Assembly: GCA_934278005.1 (NCBI GenBank)
Contig: CAKQWG010000188.1
Location: 1-5,694 of the forward strand
Direction of reading: 5' to 3'
Origin: an uncultured Pirellulaceae bacterium
GTDB taxonomy: Bacteria; Planctomycetota; Planctomycetia; Pirellulales; Pirellulaceae
Length of the DNA: 5,694 nucleotides
The number at the start of each line of letters is the position of its first letter. The first letter of the stretch is position 1. The notes beneath the pieces are model-generated. The model was not told the DNA's origin and ran no database searches. It saw nothing but the letters and a program-made list of their open reading frames with translations. A program made the position numbers and the translations under genes. Positions 1-5,694 of this stretch are shown here, piece after piece.

Positions 1-28
1 AGAGGCTGTGCGCGCTGGGGCTGGTCAG

Positions 29-34
29 TATAAT
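29..34 (+). promoter_or_regulatory. Candidate -10 box (TATAAT) of the exporter operon
   Basis: A perfect TATAAT lies here, 9 bases before the ATG at 44. A transcript starting about 7 bases downstream would begin near position 41 and so be leaderless or nearly so. This would fit the lack of a Shine-Dalgarno sequence in front of that ATG. No good -35 hexamer is visible at 16-18 bp spacing; the best stretch, around 6-11, matches poorly, and there is no TG extension. It may be a chance match, and the window starts too close upstream to judge further. Confidence 0.35.
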
Positions 35-43
35 TCGACCCCT

Positions 44-1015
44 ATGGCCATCATCGAAATAGAAAACCTATCGAAGTCGTACCGAGTTTACCAAAAGCAC
101 GAGGGTTTGTTAGCCGCCATGCGCGGGCTGATGCATCGCGAGTATCGCGACGTTGAAGCGGTGCGGGGCGTGAATCTAACCGTCGAGCAGGGGGAGTTTG
201 TCGCCTTTCTAGGTCCCAACGGAGCTGGCAAGACCACAACGCTGAAGCTGCTCTCGGGAGTTATCTATCCCACCGCAGGTACGGCTCGCGTGATGGGACA
301 CGTCCCTTGGCTGCGCGACAACGACTACCGCCGCCGTTTCGCTTTGGTGATGGGGCAGAAGAATCAGCTATGGTGGGATCTGCCCGCTCAAGAGTCATTC
401 CGGCTGCATGAGAAGATCTATCAGATCGATCCGCGCGAATTCACCCGCTCGCTGAATGAACTGGCCGATTTGCTGCAAGTTCAGAAGCTGTTGGGACGTC
501 CGGTTCGCGAGCTGTCGCTCGGGGAGCGGATGAAAATGGAGCTGATCGCCGCCTTGCTGCACTCGCCCGACGTGTTGTTCTTAGACGAACCAACCATTGG
601 CCTGGATGTGGTTGCCCAGCACAACATTCAGCAGTTCCTGCGCTACTACCAAGAACAGCGCAAGACCACGGTTATCTTGACCAGCCACTATATGAAGGAC
701 ATCGCCGCGCTGTGCCAGCGCGTGGTGGTGATTACCGACGGAGCCATTAAGTTCGACGGCTCGCTGGCTGGGATCATCGATAACTTTAGCGGTTCCAAAA
801 TTCTCAAGCTGCAGCTCTCCGTCGGTCAAGCTGCTGAAGGACTCGAGCGTTTCGCTGAGGTGACCTCGGTCGTCTTGCCCAAGGTGACGCTGCGCTGCGC
901 GCGCGCCGAGGTGCCGAAGATGTTGGCCGCCATTTTGCAGCACTACCAAGTCGATGACGTGGCAGTCGAAGACCCGCCTCTGGAAGACGTAATCGCCGAC
1001 CTGTACCAGAAGTAA
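44..1015 (+). CDS. ABC-2 type exporter, ATP-binding subunit (COG4586 family)
   Basis: This is the ATPase of an ABC exporter; it hydrolyses ATP on the cytoplasmic face to power the two permeases encoded next. In the 323-residue product, Walker A is GPNGAGKT (57-64), the Q-loop glutamine is about 105, the signature is LSLGE (157-161), Walker B is VLFLDEP (177-183) and the H-switch histidine is 215. Residues 14-40 form an insertion before Walker A (YQKHEG, then [13 protein letters not shown]), and the block [12 protein letters not shown] (103-114) is also present; both are hallmarks I associate with COG4586 proteins. Residues ~240-323 form a C-terminal accessory domain. The ATG at 44 was chosen because family members begin right at this first strand ([13 protein letters not shown]). 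The frame stays open upstream to the window edge, with a GTG at 8, so a longer protein is possible but less likely. A Synechocystis viologen exporter belongs to this three-subunit family; the substrate here is unknown. Confidence 0.93.
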   Translation: MAIIEIENLSKSYRVYQKHEGLLAAMRGLMHREYRDVEAVRGVNLTVEQGEFVAFLGPNGAGKTTTLKLLSGVIYPTAGTARVMGHVPWLRDNDYRRRFALVMGQKNQLWWDLPAQESFRLHEKIYQIDPREFTRSLNELADLLQVQKLLGRPVRELSLGERMKMELIAALLHSPDVLFLDEPTIGLDVVAQHNIQQFLRYYQEQRKTTVILTSHYMKDIAALCQRVVVITDGAIKFDGSLAGIIDNFSGSKILKLQLSVGQAAEGLERFAEVTSVVLPKVTLRCARAEVPKMLAAILQHYQVDDVAVEDPPLEDVIADLYQK

Positions 1016-1019
1016 AGCC

Positions 1020-1865
1020 ATGTTTGCGTTAAGTCTGACGAACCGAGTTGCTTGTTGGTGGATGATCTTCCGCATTGCCTTGGAAGAGCGTCTGGCCTAC
1101 CGCGGTGACTTCGCGCTGGGAACGCTGATGCGTTTCTTGCCGATCATCACGCAGATTTTTTTGTGGGCGGCGGTGTTCGAGTCCGTCGGAGGCGGTTCGG
1201 CAACGGCCCGCGTGGCCGGCTATTCGCTGCACGACATGATTGCCTATTATTTGCTATCGATGCTGGCTCGAGCCTTTTCCAGTATGCCCGGGCTGGCGTC
1301 GACGATCGCCAAGCAGATTCGCGAGGGAGAGATCAAGAAGTATATCGTGCAGCCCATCGACCTAATCAGCTTTATGCTGCTGGGACGCATGGCTCATAAG
1401 GTTGCTTACTACACGATCTCAACGCTACCGTTCGCGCTAGTGTTCTTTCTATGCCGTGGGTATTTTGAAAACGGCTGGCCCGCCAGCGAGGTCATGACCG
1501 CTTTCATCATCTCTTGCCTGCTGGGCTTTCTGGTGGGCTACTTCATGGATCTGTGCATCGGCCTAGTCGGCTTCTGGTTCCTGGAAGTTAGTTCGCTATT
1601 GTTCATCTACATGCTGCTCAACTTCTTTTTGTCTGGACACATGTTTCCGCTGGATCTGCTCAGCGAACCCTGGCGGACGATCGTGGATTGGCTGCCTTTC
1701 AAATACATGGCTTACTTTCCCGCGGCGATCTTCCTAGGCAAGGTTCCCGCTGAACAGTTGTGGCAGCAAATCGGTGCCGAGGCGCTGTGGCTGCTGGGCT
1801 TGATCGGACTGTCTCGAGTGCTCTACGCACGCGGCTTAAAACGTTACAGCGGATACGGTGGTTAG
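1020..1865 (+). CDS. ABC-2 type exporter, permease subunit 1 (DUF990/ABC2_membrane_6 type)
   Basis: This is an integral inner-membrane subunit that should form half of the translocation path. The 281-residue product shows about six hydrophobic segments: roughly 33-55, 68-88, 129-146, 158-178, 180-206 and 253-270. Between segments 2 and 3 lies a cytoplasmic stretch, [15 protein letters not shown] (100-114), matching the family pattern 'I-R-x-G-x-[IL]-..-P-[IL]-D' that recurs in the next gene. The end, [10 protein letters not shown], is also family-like. The start lies 4 bases after the ATPase stop and no other in-frame ATG is nearer; the Shine-Dalgarno match is weak (AGAAG at 1008-1012). Codon 46 begins a run of seven T's (1156-1162), with no sign of a disrupted frame. 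It resembles COG4587-type permeases, but assignment to COG4587 rather than COG3694 is a guess from gene order. It probably pairs with the next gene product as a heterodimer. Confidence 0.87.
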   Translation: MFALSLTNRVACWWMIFRIALEERLAYRGDFALGTLMRFLPIITQIFLWAAVFESVGGGSATARVAGYSLHDMIAYYLLSMLARAFSSMPGLASTIAKQIREGEIKKYIVQPIDLISFMLLGRMAHKVAYYTISTLPFALVFFLCRGYFENGWPASEVMTAFIISCLLGFLVGYFMDLCIGLVGFWFLEVSSLLFIYMLLNFFLSGHMFPLDLLSEPWRTIVDWLPFKYMAYFPAAIFLGKVPAEQLWQQIGAEALWLLGLIGLSRVLYARGLKRYSGYGG

Positions 1866-2744
1866 ATGAATCCCAGTGAACCTAAAGCTAAGTCGAAACA
1901 CCCTAATTATCTGGGTGTGTTCTTGACCTTTGCCCGCAATTCGTTGGTTCGCGACATGATGTTCCGCGCGAATTTTTTGATCGAATCGGTGTCGAGTCTG
2001 AGTTGGGCGATTATGAACGTCGGACTGTATTGGATTATCTTTGAACATACCACGTCGATCGGCCGAGATACCGGCTGGGGCAAGTACGAATTCTTTGTGT
2101 TCATGGGGACGACGTGGATCATCAATTCGCTGATGCAGACCTTCTTCATGCCCAATTCCGAGGAGTTCAGTGAGTTGATTCGCACGGGTGGCCTGGACTT
2201 TGCCATGCTCAAACCCATCGATACGCAGTTTCTGATCTCGCTGCGCAAGGTGAGCTGGTCGAGTCTAGCGAATCTGCTGCTGGGCATCGCGCTGCTGGTC
2301 ATCAGCTTGGCACACTTGGCGAATCGAACGGAGAATCCGTGGCGGTTTAGCTCCTCGCTGCTCGTGCTGTACCCGCTTTACATCGCCTGCGGCGTGGCCA
2401 TTCTTTACAGTCTCATGATCTCATTGGCCGCTACCAGTGTGTGGCTGGGACGCAATCAAACGCTGTATGACTTTTGGTTTTACATTACCAACTTTTCGCG
2501 TTATCCGATGGAGATCTACTCCAGGGGCTGGGGCCTGCCACTGCTGTTCATCTTTACCTTTGTGGTCCCGGTGCTGGTGGTCGTCAATGTGCCCGCGCGG
2601 CTGCTGGCGCAGCCGCTGACCCCACGCGCGGCTTGGGAGTGGCCGCTGGCCGGGTTCACACTGCTGATTACATGCGCATCGCTTGCCTTTAGCCGCTGGG
2701 TGTTCAAAAAGGCCCTGCTGTCCTATCGCAGCGCCAGTAGCTAG
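1866..2744 (+). CDS. ABC-2 type exporter, permease subunit 2 (DUF990/ABC2_membrane_6 type)
   Basis: This is the second membrane subunit of the exporter. The ATG directly abuts the stop codon of the preceding gene (TAGATG), so translation is probably coupled by termination-reinitiation. The 292-residue product starts with a short basic cytoplasmic tail (1-15) and then has the block NSLVRDMMFRANFLIE (25-40), typical of this permease family. About six hydrophobic segments are seen: 35-60, 74-95, 133-150, 163-192, 223-246 and 258-280. The family loop motif is ELIRTGGLDFAMLKPID (103-119). FSRYPMEIYSRGW (210-222) precedes helix 5, and the C-terminus ends LLSYRSASS. Full length for the family. It is clearly diverged from permease 1, so the exporter is likely heteromeric. 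Substrate not evident. Confidence 0.88.
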   Translation: MNPSEPKAKSKHPNYLGVFLTFARNSLVRDMMFRANFLIESVSSLSWAIMNVGLYWIIFEHTTSIGRDTGWGKYEFFVFMGTTWIINSLMQTFFMPNSEEFSELIRTGGLDFAMLKPIDTQFLISLRKVSWSSLANLLLGIALLVISLAHLANRTENPWRFSSSLLVLYPLYIACGVAILYSLMISLAATSVWLGRNQTLYDFWFYITNFSRYPMEIYSRGWGLPLLFIFTFVVPVLVVVNVPARLLAQPLTPRAAWEWPLAGFTLLITCASLAFSRWVFKKALLSYRSASS

Positions 2745-2857
2745 ACGCAGGCTGTGGCTAATCTCTACGTATCTCGGCTCTCGGCGCTTGTGAGCGGGGC
2801 CTGCCTGCACCTGCGTAGCCGGTCTTTGCGCGCTGGGCTGGCGGTGCGTGCTTGGCA

Positions 2858-2922
2858 GCGTTTGTTGACTGAGACATCCGGAGTGATTCGCCGACTACTC
2901 CGGTTAGACATTCAACAAATGC
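2858..2922. terminator. Bipartite stem-loop between convergent genes, possible bidirectional terminator
   Basis: The outer arms are 2858-2868 (GCGTTTGTTGA) and 2912-2922 (TCAACAAATGC): 11 pairs including one G·U. The inner arms are CCGGAGT (2878-2884) and ACTCCGG (2897-2903): 7 perfect pairs with a 12-base loop. The two stems are separated by a nearly symmetrical internal loop of 9 and 8 bases. It lies between the converging exporter operon and the peptidase gene, where a shared transcription end is expected. No U-run follows on either strand, so it is not a classical intrinsic terminator. It could instead be an mRNA 3'-end stabiliser or a mobile repeat relic. The pairing is seen directly; the function is inferred. 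Confidence 0.35.
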
Positions 2923-2946
2923 ACGGTTAGGCGATAAACAAATGCA
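2901..2946. repeat. Two-copy 23-bp tandem repeat
   Basis: Two adjacent 23-base units, 2901-2923 and 2924-2946, match at 19 of 23 positions. Both begin CGGTTAG and both end AACAAATGCA; the four differences lie in the middle. The second unit ends one base before the stop codon of the minus-strand gene (2948-2950). The first unit supplies the right arm of the outer stem and the end of the inner stem of the stem-loop described separately. No third copy is seen in phase on either side. Each unit contains a GTTRRRY heptamer (2903-2909 and 2926-2932). Confidence 0.8.
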
Positions 2947-2947
2947 G

Positions 2948-4105
2948 CTAATCGGCTAAGGCGTCTACTTGGCTGCGCGCCTTGGCGTGCTCAGCGATCG
3001 CAGCCTGGGCATGCTTCAAGCGTGGTGGCCATGCGAAGGTAGGCGCGGTGTGCGGGTCGTAGCCCAGCAAATGCTCGCGCAGACGCGTGGCGGGTTTAGT
3101 GTATTGAATCTCGGTTTCGCCAAATACCTCGCGGCACAGCTCGGCGAGAGCCGGATCGTACTCGATGAGCAGCGGGCGAGTGTTCACATGATTGTGATCA
3201 TGGTCGTTAGTCCGATTGTTACCAAACCACGACTGAACGCCCTCGGCAAAATATTCGTAGTGATTAACGCTGGCATACTTCCCATGCCATAGTTTGCTTT
3301 GCATGGCCGCTTGGTAGCTGGCTCTCAGTCGAGCGTCGAACGTCGAATCGATATTGAGCATGCCGCGGAGGTGGATGCAGTGAGCCAGCTCGTGGATCAG
3401 AATGCATTCTTGATGGTAGGGATCGCCGCGGTAGCCCAGCAAGTTCTCCTCGGCGCAGCTACAAAATGGATCGGTTGCCGAGCCGCCGGTACCGCGTGCG
3501 CGGGCATCCCAATAATCTTTGCCCGAGAGTTCGGGGAAGCTGGCTAGGGAGGTGTCGCCCAAATGGGAGAATTCAGGTAGGTCCGTAGTGAATTCATCAT
3601 GCGCCATCACGCACAATCTTGCGCCGCTGTCGATCATGGCCTGGCGCACGTCGGGTCGGCCGGCGAGCATTTGTCGCACGATCCAGGCCGCTTCCTGCAC
3701 AGCAAACGGGCTGACACGCGGCGAAGCGACTATTGAGAAACCCTCGACGTCCACGCGCTGAGTATAGAAAGCCGGGATGCCATCGGTGGCTGAGGGGTCA
3801 CAGCGAAAGCCTTGGATGGGGACTAGCGAGGTGACCGCGGATTCGAAGCGATCCTCTCGACCGACGATTGCAAAACGGTGCCCCAGCGTGGTGTGGATGG
3901 TCAGCTCACCCAGTGGCTCGACCGAGCCGGTGGGCACGCGGTGGGAATCGCTGTTTATCCAAAATACATCCAGGGCTTGTTGGCTGGCGTTGATGATCTG
4001 CAGCCTGGGACGAGGCGGCTCGCCTGACTGGCCTGGCTCGGCTGACCACGCTGTTGAATGAGTAAGTGAAAGTGCAAACAGCACACACCAGCGGACAGCG
4101 TTCAT
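2948..4105 (-). CDS. Secreted zinc metallopeptidase with N-terminal VHL-like beta domain
   Basis: Predicted exported protease of 385 residues. Residues 1-22 form a Sec signal peptide (hydrophobic ~7-20, likely cleavage after AWSA). Residues ~35-82 resemble the VHL beta domain: INAS (38-41), VFWINSD (47-53), PLGELTIHT (64-72) and LGHRF (74-78). The catalytic part holds HELAH (238-242), giving two zinc histidines and the general base E239. About 42 residues on is Y277-x3-N281-x2-E284-YFAE, where E284 is the probable third zinc ligand and Y277 a likely transition-state tyrosine, as in the anthrax lethal factor/PPEP (M34-like) layout. Other conserved-looking blocks are MAHDEFTTDLPE (167-178), AEENLLGYRGDPY (218-230) and DHDHNHVNTR (301-310). 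Seven cysteines follow the signal peptide. The start is the first in-frame ATG and gives a clean signal peptide; its ribosome site is weak. The gene converges on the exporter operon and diverges from the oxidoreductase. Peptidase class is fairly sure; substrate unknown. Confidence 0.85.
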   Translation of the reverse strand: MNAVRWCVLFALSLTHSTAWSAEPGQSGEPPRPRLQIINASQQALDVFWINSDSHRVPTGSVEPLGELTIHTTLGHRFAIVGREDRFESAVTSLVPIQGFRCDPSATDGIPAFYTQRVDVEGFSIVASPRVSPFAVQEAAWIVRQMLAGRPDVRQAMIDSGARLCVMAHDEFTTDLPEFSHLGDTSLASFPELSGKDYWDARARGTGGSATDPFCSCAEENLLGYRGDPYHQECILIHELAHCIHLRGMLNIDSTFDARLRASYQAAMQSKLWHGKYASVNHYEYFAEGVQSWFGNNRTNDHDHNHVNTRPLLIEYDPALAELCREVFGETEIQYTKPATRLREHLLGYDPHTAPTFAWPPRLKHAQAAIAEHAKARSQVDALAD

Positions 4106-4167
4106 GGTAATGCCATTTCTTCAGTGCCTGATGGGGACAGGCATCTAGACAACGGGCGAAACAATTA

Positions 4168-4197
4168 AGCATAGCCGTGTATGCATGAGATTGCGAA
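4168..4197 (-). promoter_or_regulatory. Weak promoter candidate for the secreted peptidase gene
   Basis: Read on the minus strand, TTCGCA (4192-4197) and TATGCT (4168-4173) are separated by 18 bases and match the sigma-70-type -35 and -10 consensus at 4 of 6 positions each. Transcription would start near 4161 and leave a leader of about 55 bases before the ATG at 4105. The -35 overlaps a small dyad, AGATT-GCG-AATCT (4188-4200). Such matches arise by chance, so this is only a candidate. Confidence 0.2.
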
Positions 4198-4309
4198 TCT
4201 TCAGGAGCCGATTTCGCAGCGTTGCGTAGATGTGACTTTCTTGTCTTTTCCCAGGGATCACGCTCGCGCGGCTGTGCTCGGAGAGTTGCTATCGGCTAGA
4301 GTAAAGGTT

Positions 4310-4333
4310 GGCTAGCGAGTGCACTTGCTTGCC
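4310..4333. promoter_or_regulatory. 24-bp imperfect palindrome upstream of the oxidoreductase, candidate operator or leader hairpin
   Basis: The half-sites are GGCTAGCGAGTG (4310-4321) and CACTTGCTTGCC (4322-4333). Ten of twelve position pairs are complementary and one more is a G·T; the centre AGTGCACT is a perfect 8-bp palindrome. It ends 33 bases before the oxidoreductase ATG, in the divergent intergenic region. The size and symmetry fit a dimeric repressor site, for example of the LacI/GntR kind often found near sugar genes, but no regulator gene is present in the window. It could also fold as a hairpin in the mRNA leader. A TAGAGT at 4297-4302 could be a -10 just upstream, but no -35 supports it. 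Confidence 0.4.
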
Positions 4334-4355
4334 TCAATCCTACCTGCCCCACACT

Positions 4356-4360
4356 GGAGA
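4356..4360 (+). promoter_or_regulatory. Ribosome binding site (GGAGA) of the oxidoreductase gene
   Basis: GGAGA lies 6 bases before the ATG at 4367 and is the clearest Shine-Dalgarno sequence in the window. Together with the Tat motif that begins at residue 6, it fixes this start. Confidence 0.7.
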
Positions 4361-4366
4361 ACTGCC

Positions 4367-5694
4367 ATGGCCGACTTTCCTTCCCGCCGTTCGTTCCTCA
4401 AGTCGGCCACTCTGGCCAGCTCTGCCATCGGCTTGTCCGCCGTTCGATATTCGCGCGTCTATGGTGCCAACAGTCGCCTGGCCATCGCCAGTATTGGCAC
4501 GGGCAACAGGGGCTGGGCCGACTTGACGGCTGTGGCGGCCAGCCCCAGTGTGGATGTGATCGCGTTGTGCGACATCGATAGTTCTCGGCAGCATCTGGGC
4601 CGCGCTGCGTTGAAGTACGCGGAGGCCAGACAGTATGCTGATTGGCGCAAGCTGCTAGACGAGTCCCAGGACATCCAGGGCGTGTTGGTGTCGACACCCG
4701 ATTTTATGCATGCACCTATTTCACTGGCCGCTATGCATCTGGGCAAGCATATCTTTTGTCAGAAGCCGCTTGCGCACAGCGTTTATGAAACGCGACAGAT
4801 GCAACAGGCGGCGGCGAAGTTTCAGTTGGTAACGCAGATGTGCAATCAGATCCAGTCGCATTCAGCCTATCGCACGGCGGTGCATATGGTGCAGGCGGGC
4901 TTGATCGGGAAGGTAAAGGAGGTGCATTCCTGGCAGGGTGGCTCGCCCACTTGGCCACGAAACATCCCCAGGCCCGCCGGCAGCGACCCCGTGCCATCGC
5001 ACGTGCGGTGGGATCTGTGGCAGGGCGTGGCGGCGGAGCGGCCGTACAAGGCAGGCCTTTATCACCCGCGGGCTTGGCGCGGTTGGCAAGCTTACGGGAC
5101 GGGACAACTGGGCGATTTTGCATGCCACATTCTGGATCCGGTTTTCAAATCGCTCAAACTCAAGCCGCCGACTAAGCTCACCGCGCAGGCTCCCCAACTT
5201 ATGCCGGAGACTTGGACCGATCGCTGCACCGTGCGCTACGAATTTCCCGGCAGCGAGTATACGCAAGCGGCCACTTTGCCGGTCACCTGGTACGATGCGG
5301 CCGGTGCGCGGCCGCCGCGCGAAGGGTTTAGTGACATCCCTCGGGATTATGAGCTGCCCGGCGCGGGCTCGGTGCTCGTCGGCGAGCGGGGGTCGATGGT
5401 GTTGCCGCACGTCGACATGCCCAAGCTCTTCCCTGAAGAGCAGTATTCTGCGAAGGAACTTCCCGTGATCGAAGGTGTCGATCACTTCACGCAGTGGGCG
5501 GATGCCTGCCTGGGCAATGCGCAGACGACATCGCATTTCGACTATGCTGCCCCGCTGACTGAGGCCGTCTTGCTGGGGACAATTGGAATCCGCTTCCCGG
5601 GGCAAGAGCTGACCTGGGACGCCCAGGCGCTGAAGATCACCAATCATCCGCAGGCCAATGAACGGCTCACCAAGGTCTATCGCCAGGGCTGGGA
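4367..5694 (+). CDS. Tat-exported Gfo/Idh/MocA family oxidoreductase (3' end cut by window)
   Basis: NAD(P)-dependent oxidoreductase of the glucose-fructose oxidoreductase/inositol dehydrogenase/MocA family, probably acting on a sugar or sugar derivative outside the cytoplasm. The frame is open from 4367 to the window end (442 codons plus 2 bases). The N-terminus has a textbook twin-arginine signal, SRRSFLK (6-12), then a hydrophobic stretch to about 26 and a likely cleavage near VYGA (31-34). The Rossmann fold follows: IGTGNRG (43-49), ALCDID (66-71) ending in acidic residues expected at the ribose, and STPDFMH (109-115). The usual EKP motif is CQKP, with K133. The C-terminal domain has GDFACHILDPVF (249-260), with the catalytic-type H254. 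The last visible residues, NERLTKVYRQGW, resemble the usual C-terminal end of planctomycete paralogues, so only a few residues are probably missing. Substrate and redox direction cannot be told; some relatives are redox-neutral glycosidases (GH109 type). Confidence 0.92.
   Translation, partial: MADFPSRRSFLKSATLASSAIGLSAVRYSRVYGANSRLAIASIGTGNRGWADLTAVAASPSVDVIALCDIDSSRQHLGRAALKYAEARQYADWRKLLDESQDIQGVLVSTPDFMHAPISLAAMHLGKHIFCQKPLAHSVYETRQMQQAAAKFQLVTQMCNQIQSHSAYRTAVHMVQAGLIGKVKEVHSWQGGSPTWPRNIPRPAGSDPVPSHVRWDLWQGVAAERPYKAGLYHPRAWRGWQAYGTGQLGDFACHILDPVFKSLKLKPPTKLTAQAPQLMPETWTDRCTVRYEFPGSEYTQAATLPVTWYDAAGARPPREGFSDIPRDYELPGAGSVLVGERGSMVLPHVDMPKLFPEEQYSAKELPVIEGVDHFTQWADACLGNAQTTSHFDYAAPLTEAVLLGTIGIRFPGQELTWDAQALKITNHPQANERLTKVYRQGW

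Noticed and set aside
8..43. GTG at 8 as the start of the ATPase
   Set aside because: It would add 12 residues with no family similarity, and the ATG at 44 matches where family members begin. It cannot be excluded entirely, because the frame is open to the window edge.
581..1075. Open frame of 164 codons on the minus strand
   Set aside because: Antisense to the ATPase across Walker B and the H-switch and into permease 1; no domain or ribosome site.
1155..1399. Slippage at the run of seven T's (1156-1162) leading into an overlapping 78-codon frame
   Set aside because: The permease frame continues normally with family-like sequence to its stop at 1865, and the alternative frame is arginine-rich without features. 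The run needs no special explanation.
2421..2810. Open frame of 129 codons on the minus strand entering the convergent gap
   Set aside because: Mostly antisense to permease 2. The part outside the gene (2745-2810) is short and shows no signal peptide, domain or ribosome site.
2745..2816. Inverted repeat ACGCAGG / CCTGCGT just after permease 2 as a terminator
   Set aside because: The 7-bp arms are 58 bases apart, do not extend, and are followed by no U-tract.
2858..2932. Integron attC site: palindrome followed by the core-like heptamer GTTAGGC
   Set aside because: The partner half-site (RYYYAAC, ideally GCCTAAC) is missing on the left, where 2848-2854 reads GTGCTTG. There is no integrase or cassette structure in the window. 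At most it is a decayed relic.
4862..5647. Open frame of 261 codons on the minus strand
   Set aside because: It lies wholly antisense to the oxidoreductase, whose Rossmann and GDxxxH motifs run through the same bases. Its translation is arginine-rich with no recognisable domain.

Overview
The window looks like chromosomal DNA of a planctomycete, most likely of the Pirellulaceae type. The clues are moderately GC-rich DNA, a Tat-exported Gfo/Idh/MocA oxidoreductase with a 'QKP' motif, a large secreted protein with a VHL-like beta domain, and poorly conserved Shine-Dalgarno sequences. This assignment rests on gene content and style; there is no rRNA or marker gene.

Layout. (1) Positions 44-2744, plus strand: a tight three-gene operon for an ABC-2 type exporter. 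It encodes one ATP-binding subunit (COG4586 type) and two different six-helix permeases (DUF990/ABC2_membrane_6 type). Gaps are 4 bases and 0 bases, so the genes are probably co-transcribed and translationally coupled. A perfect TATAAT lies 9 bases before the first ATG, which would give an almost leaderless mRNA. (2) Positions 2745-2947: a 203-base gap between converging genes. Its first ~110 bases hold nothing I can support. The rest has a bipartite stem-loop (2858-2922) and a two-copy 23-bp tandem repeat (2901-2946) ending one base before the stop codon of the next gene. (3) Positions 2948-4105, minus strand: a secreted 385-residue protein that appears to join a VHL-like beta domain to a zinc metallopeptidase with an anthrax-lethal-factor/PPEP-like active-site layout. 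(4) Positions 4106-4366: a 261-base divergent intergenic region with a weak promoter candidate for the minus-strand gene and a 24-bp imperfect palindrome before the plus-strand gene. (5) Positions 4367-5694, plus strand: a Tat-exported Gfo/Idh/MocA family oxidoreductase, cut by the window end, probably lacking only its last few residues.

How the genes fit together. The exporter subunits form one machine, presumably two ATPases plus a permease heterodimer in the cytoplasmic membrane; the substrate is unknown. The peptidase and the oxidoreductase are both predicted to act outside the cytoplasm and are divergently transcribed. They could belong to degradation of external polymers, but nothing in the sequence links them directly. 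No RNA gene, CRISPR array, insertion sequence or phage gene was seen. The most interesting item is the VHL-like/metallopeptidase fusion; next is the structured convergent intergenic region.
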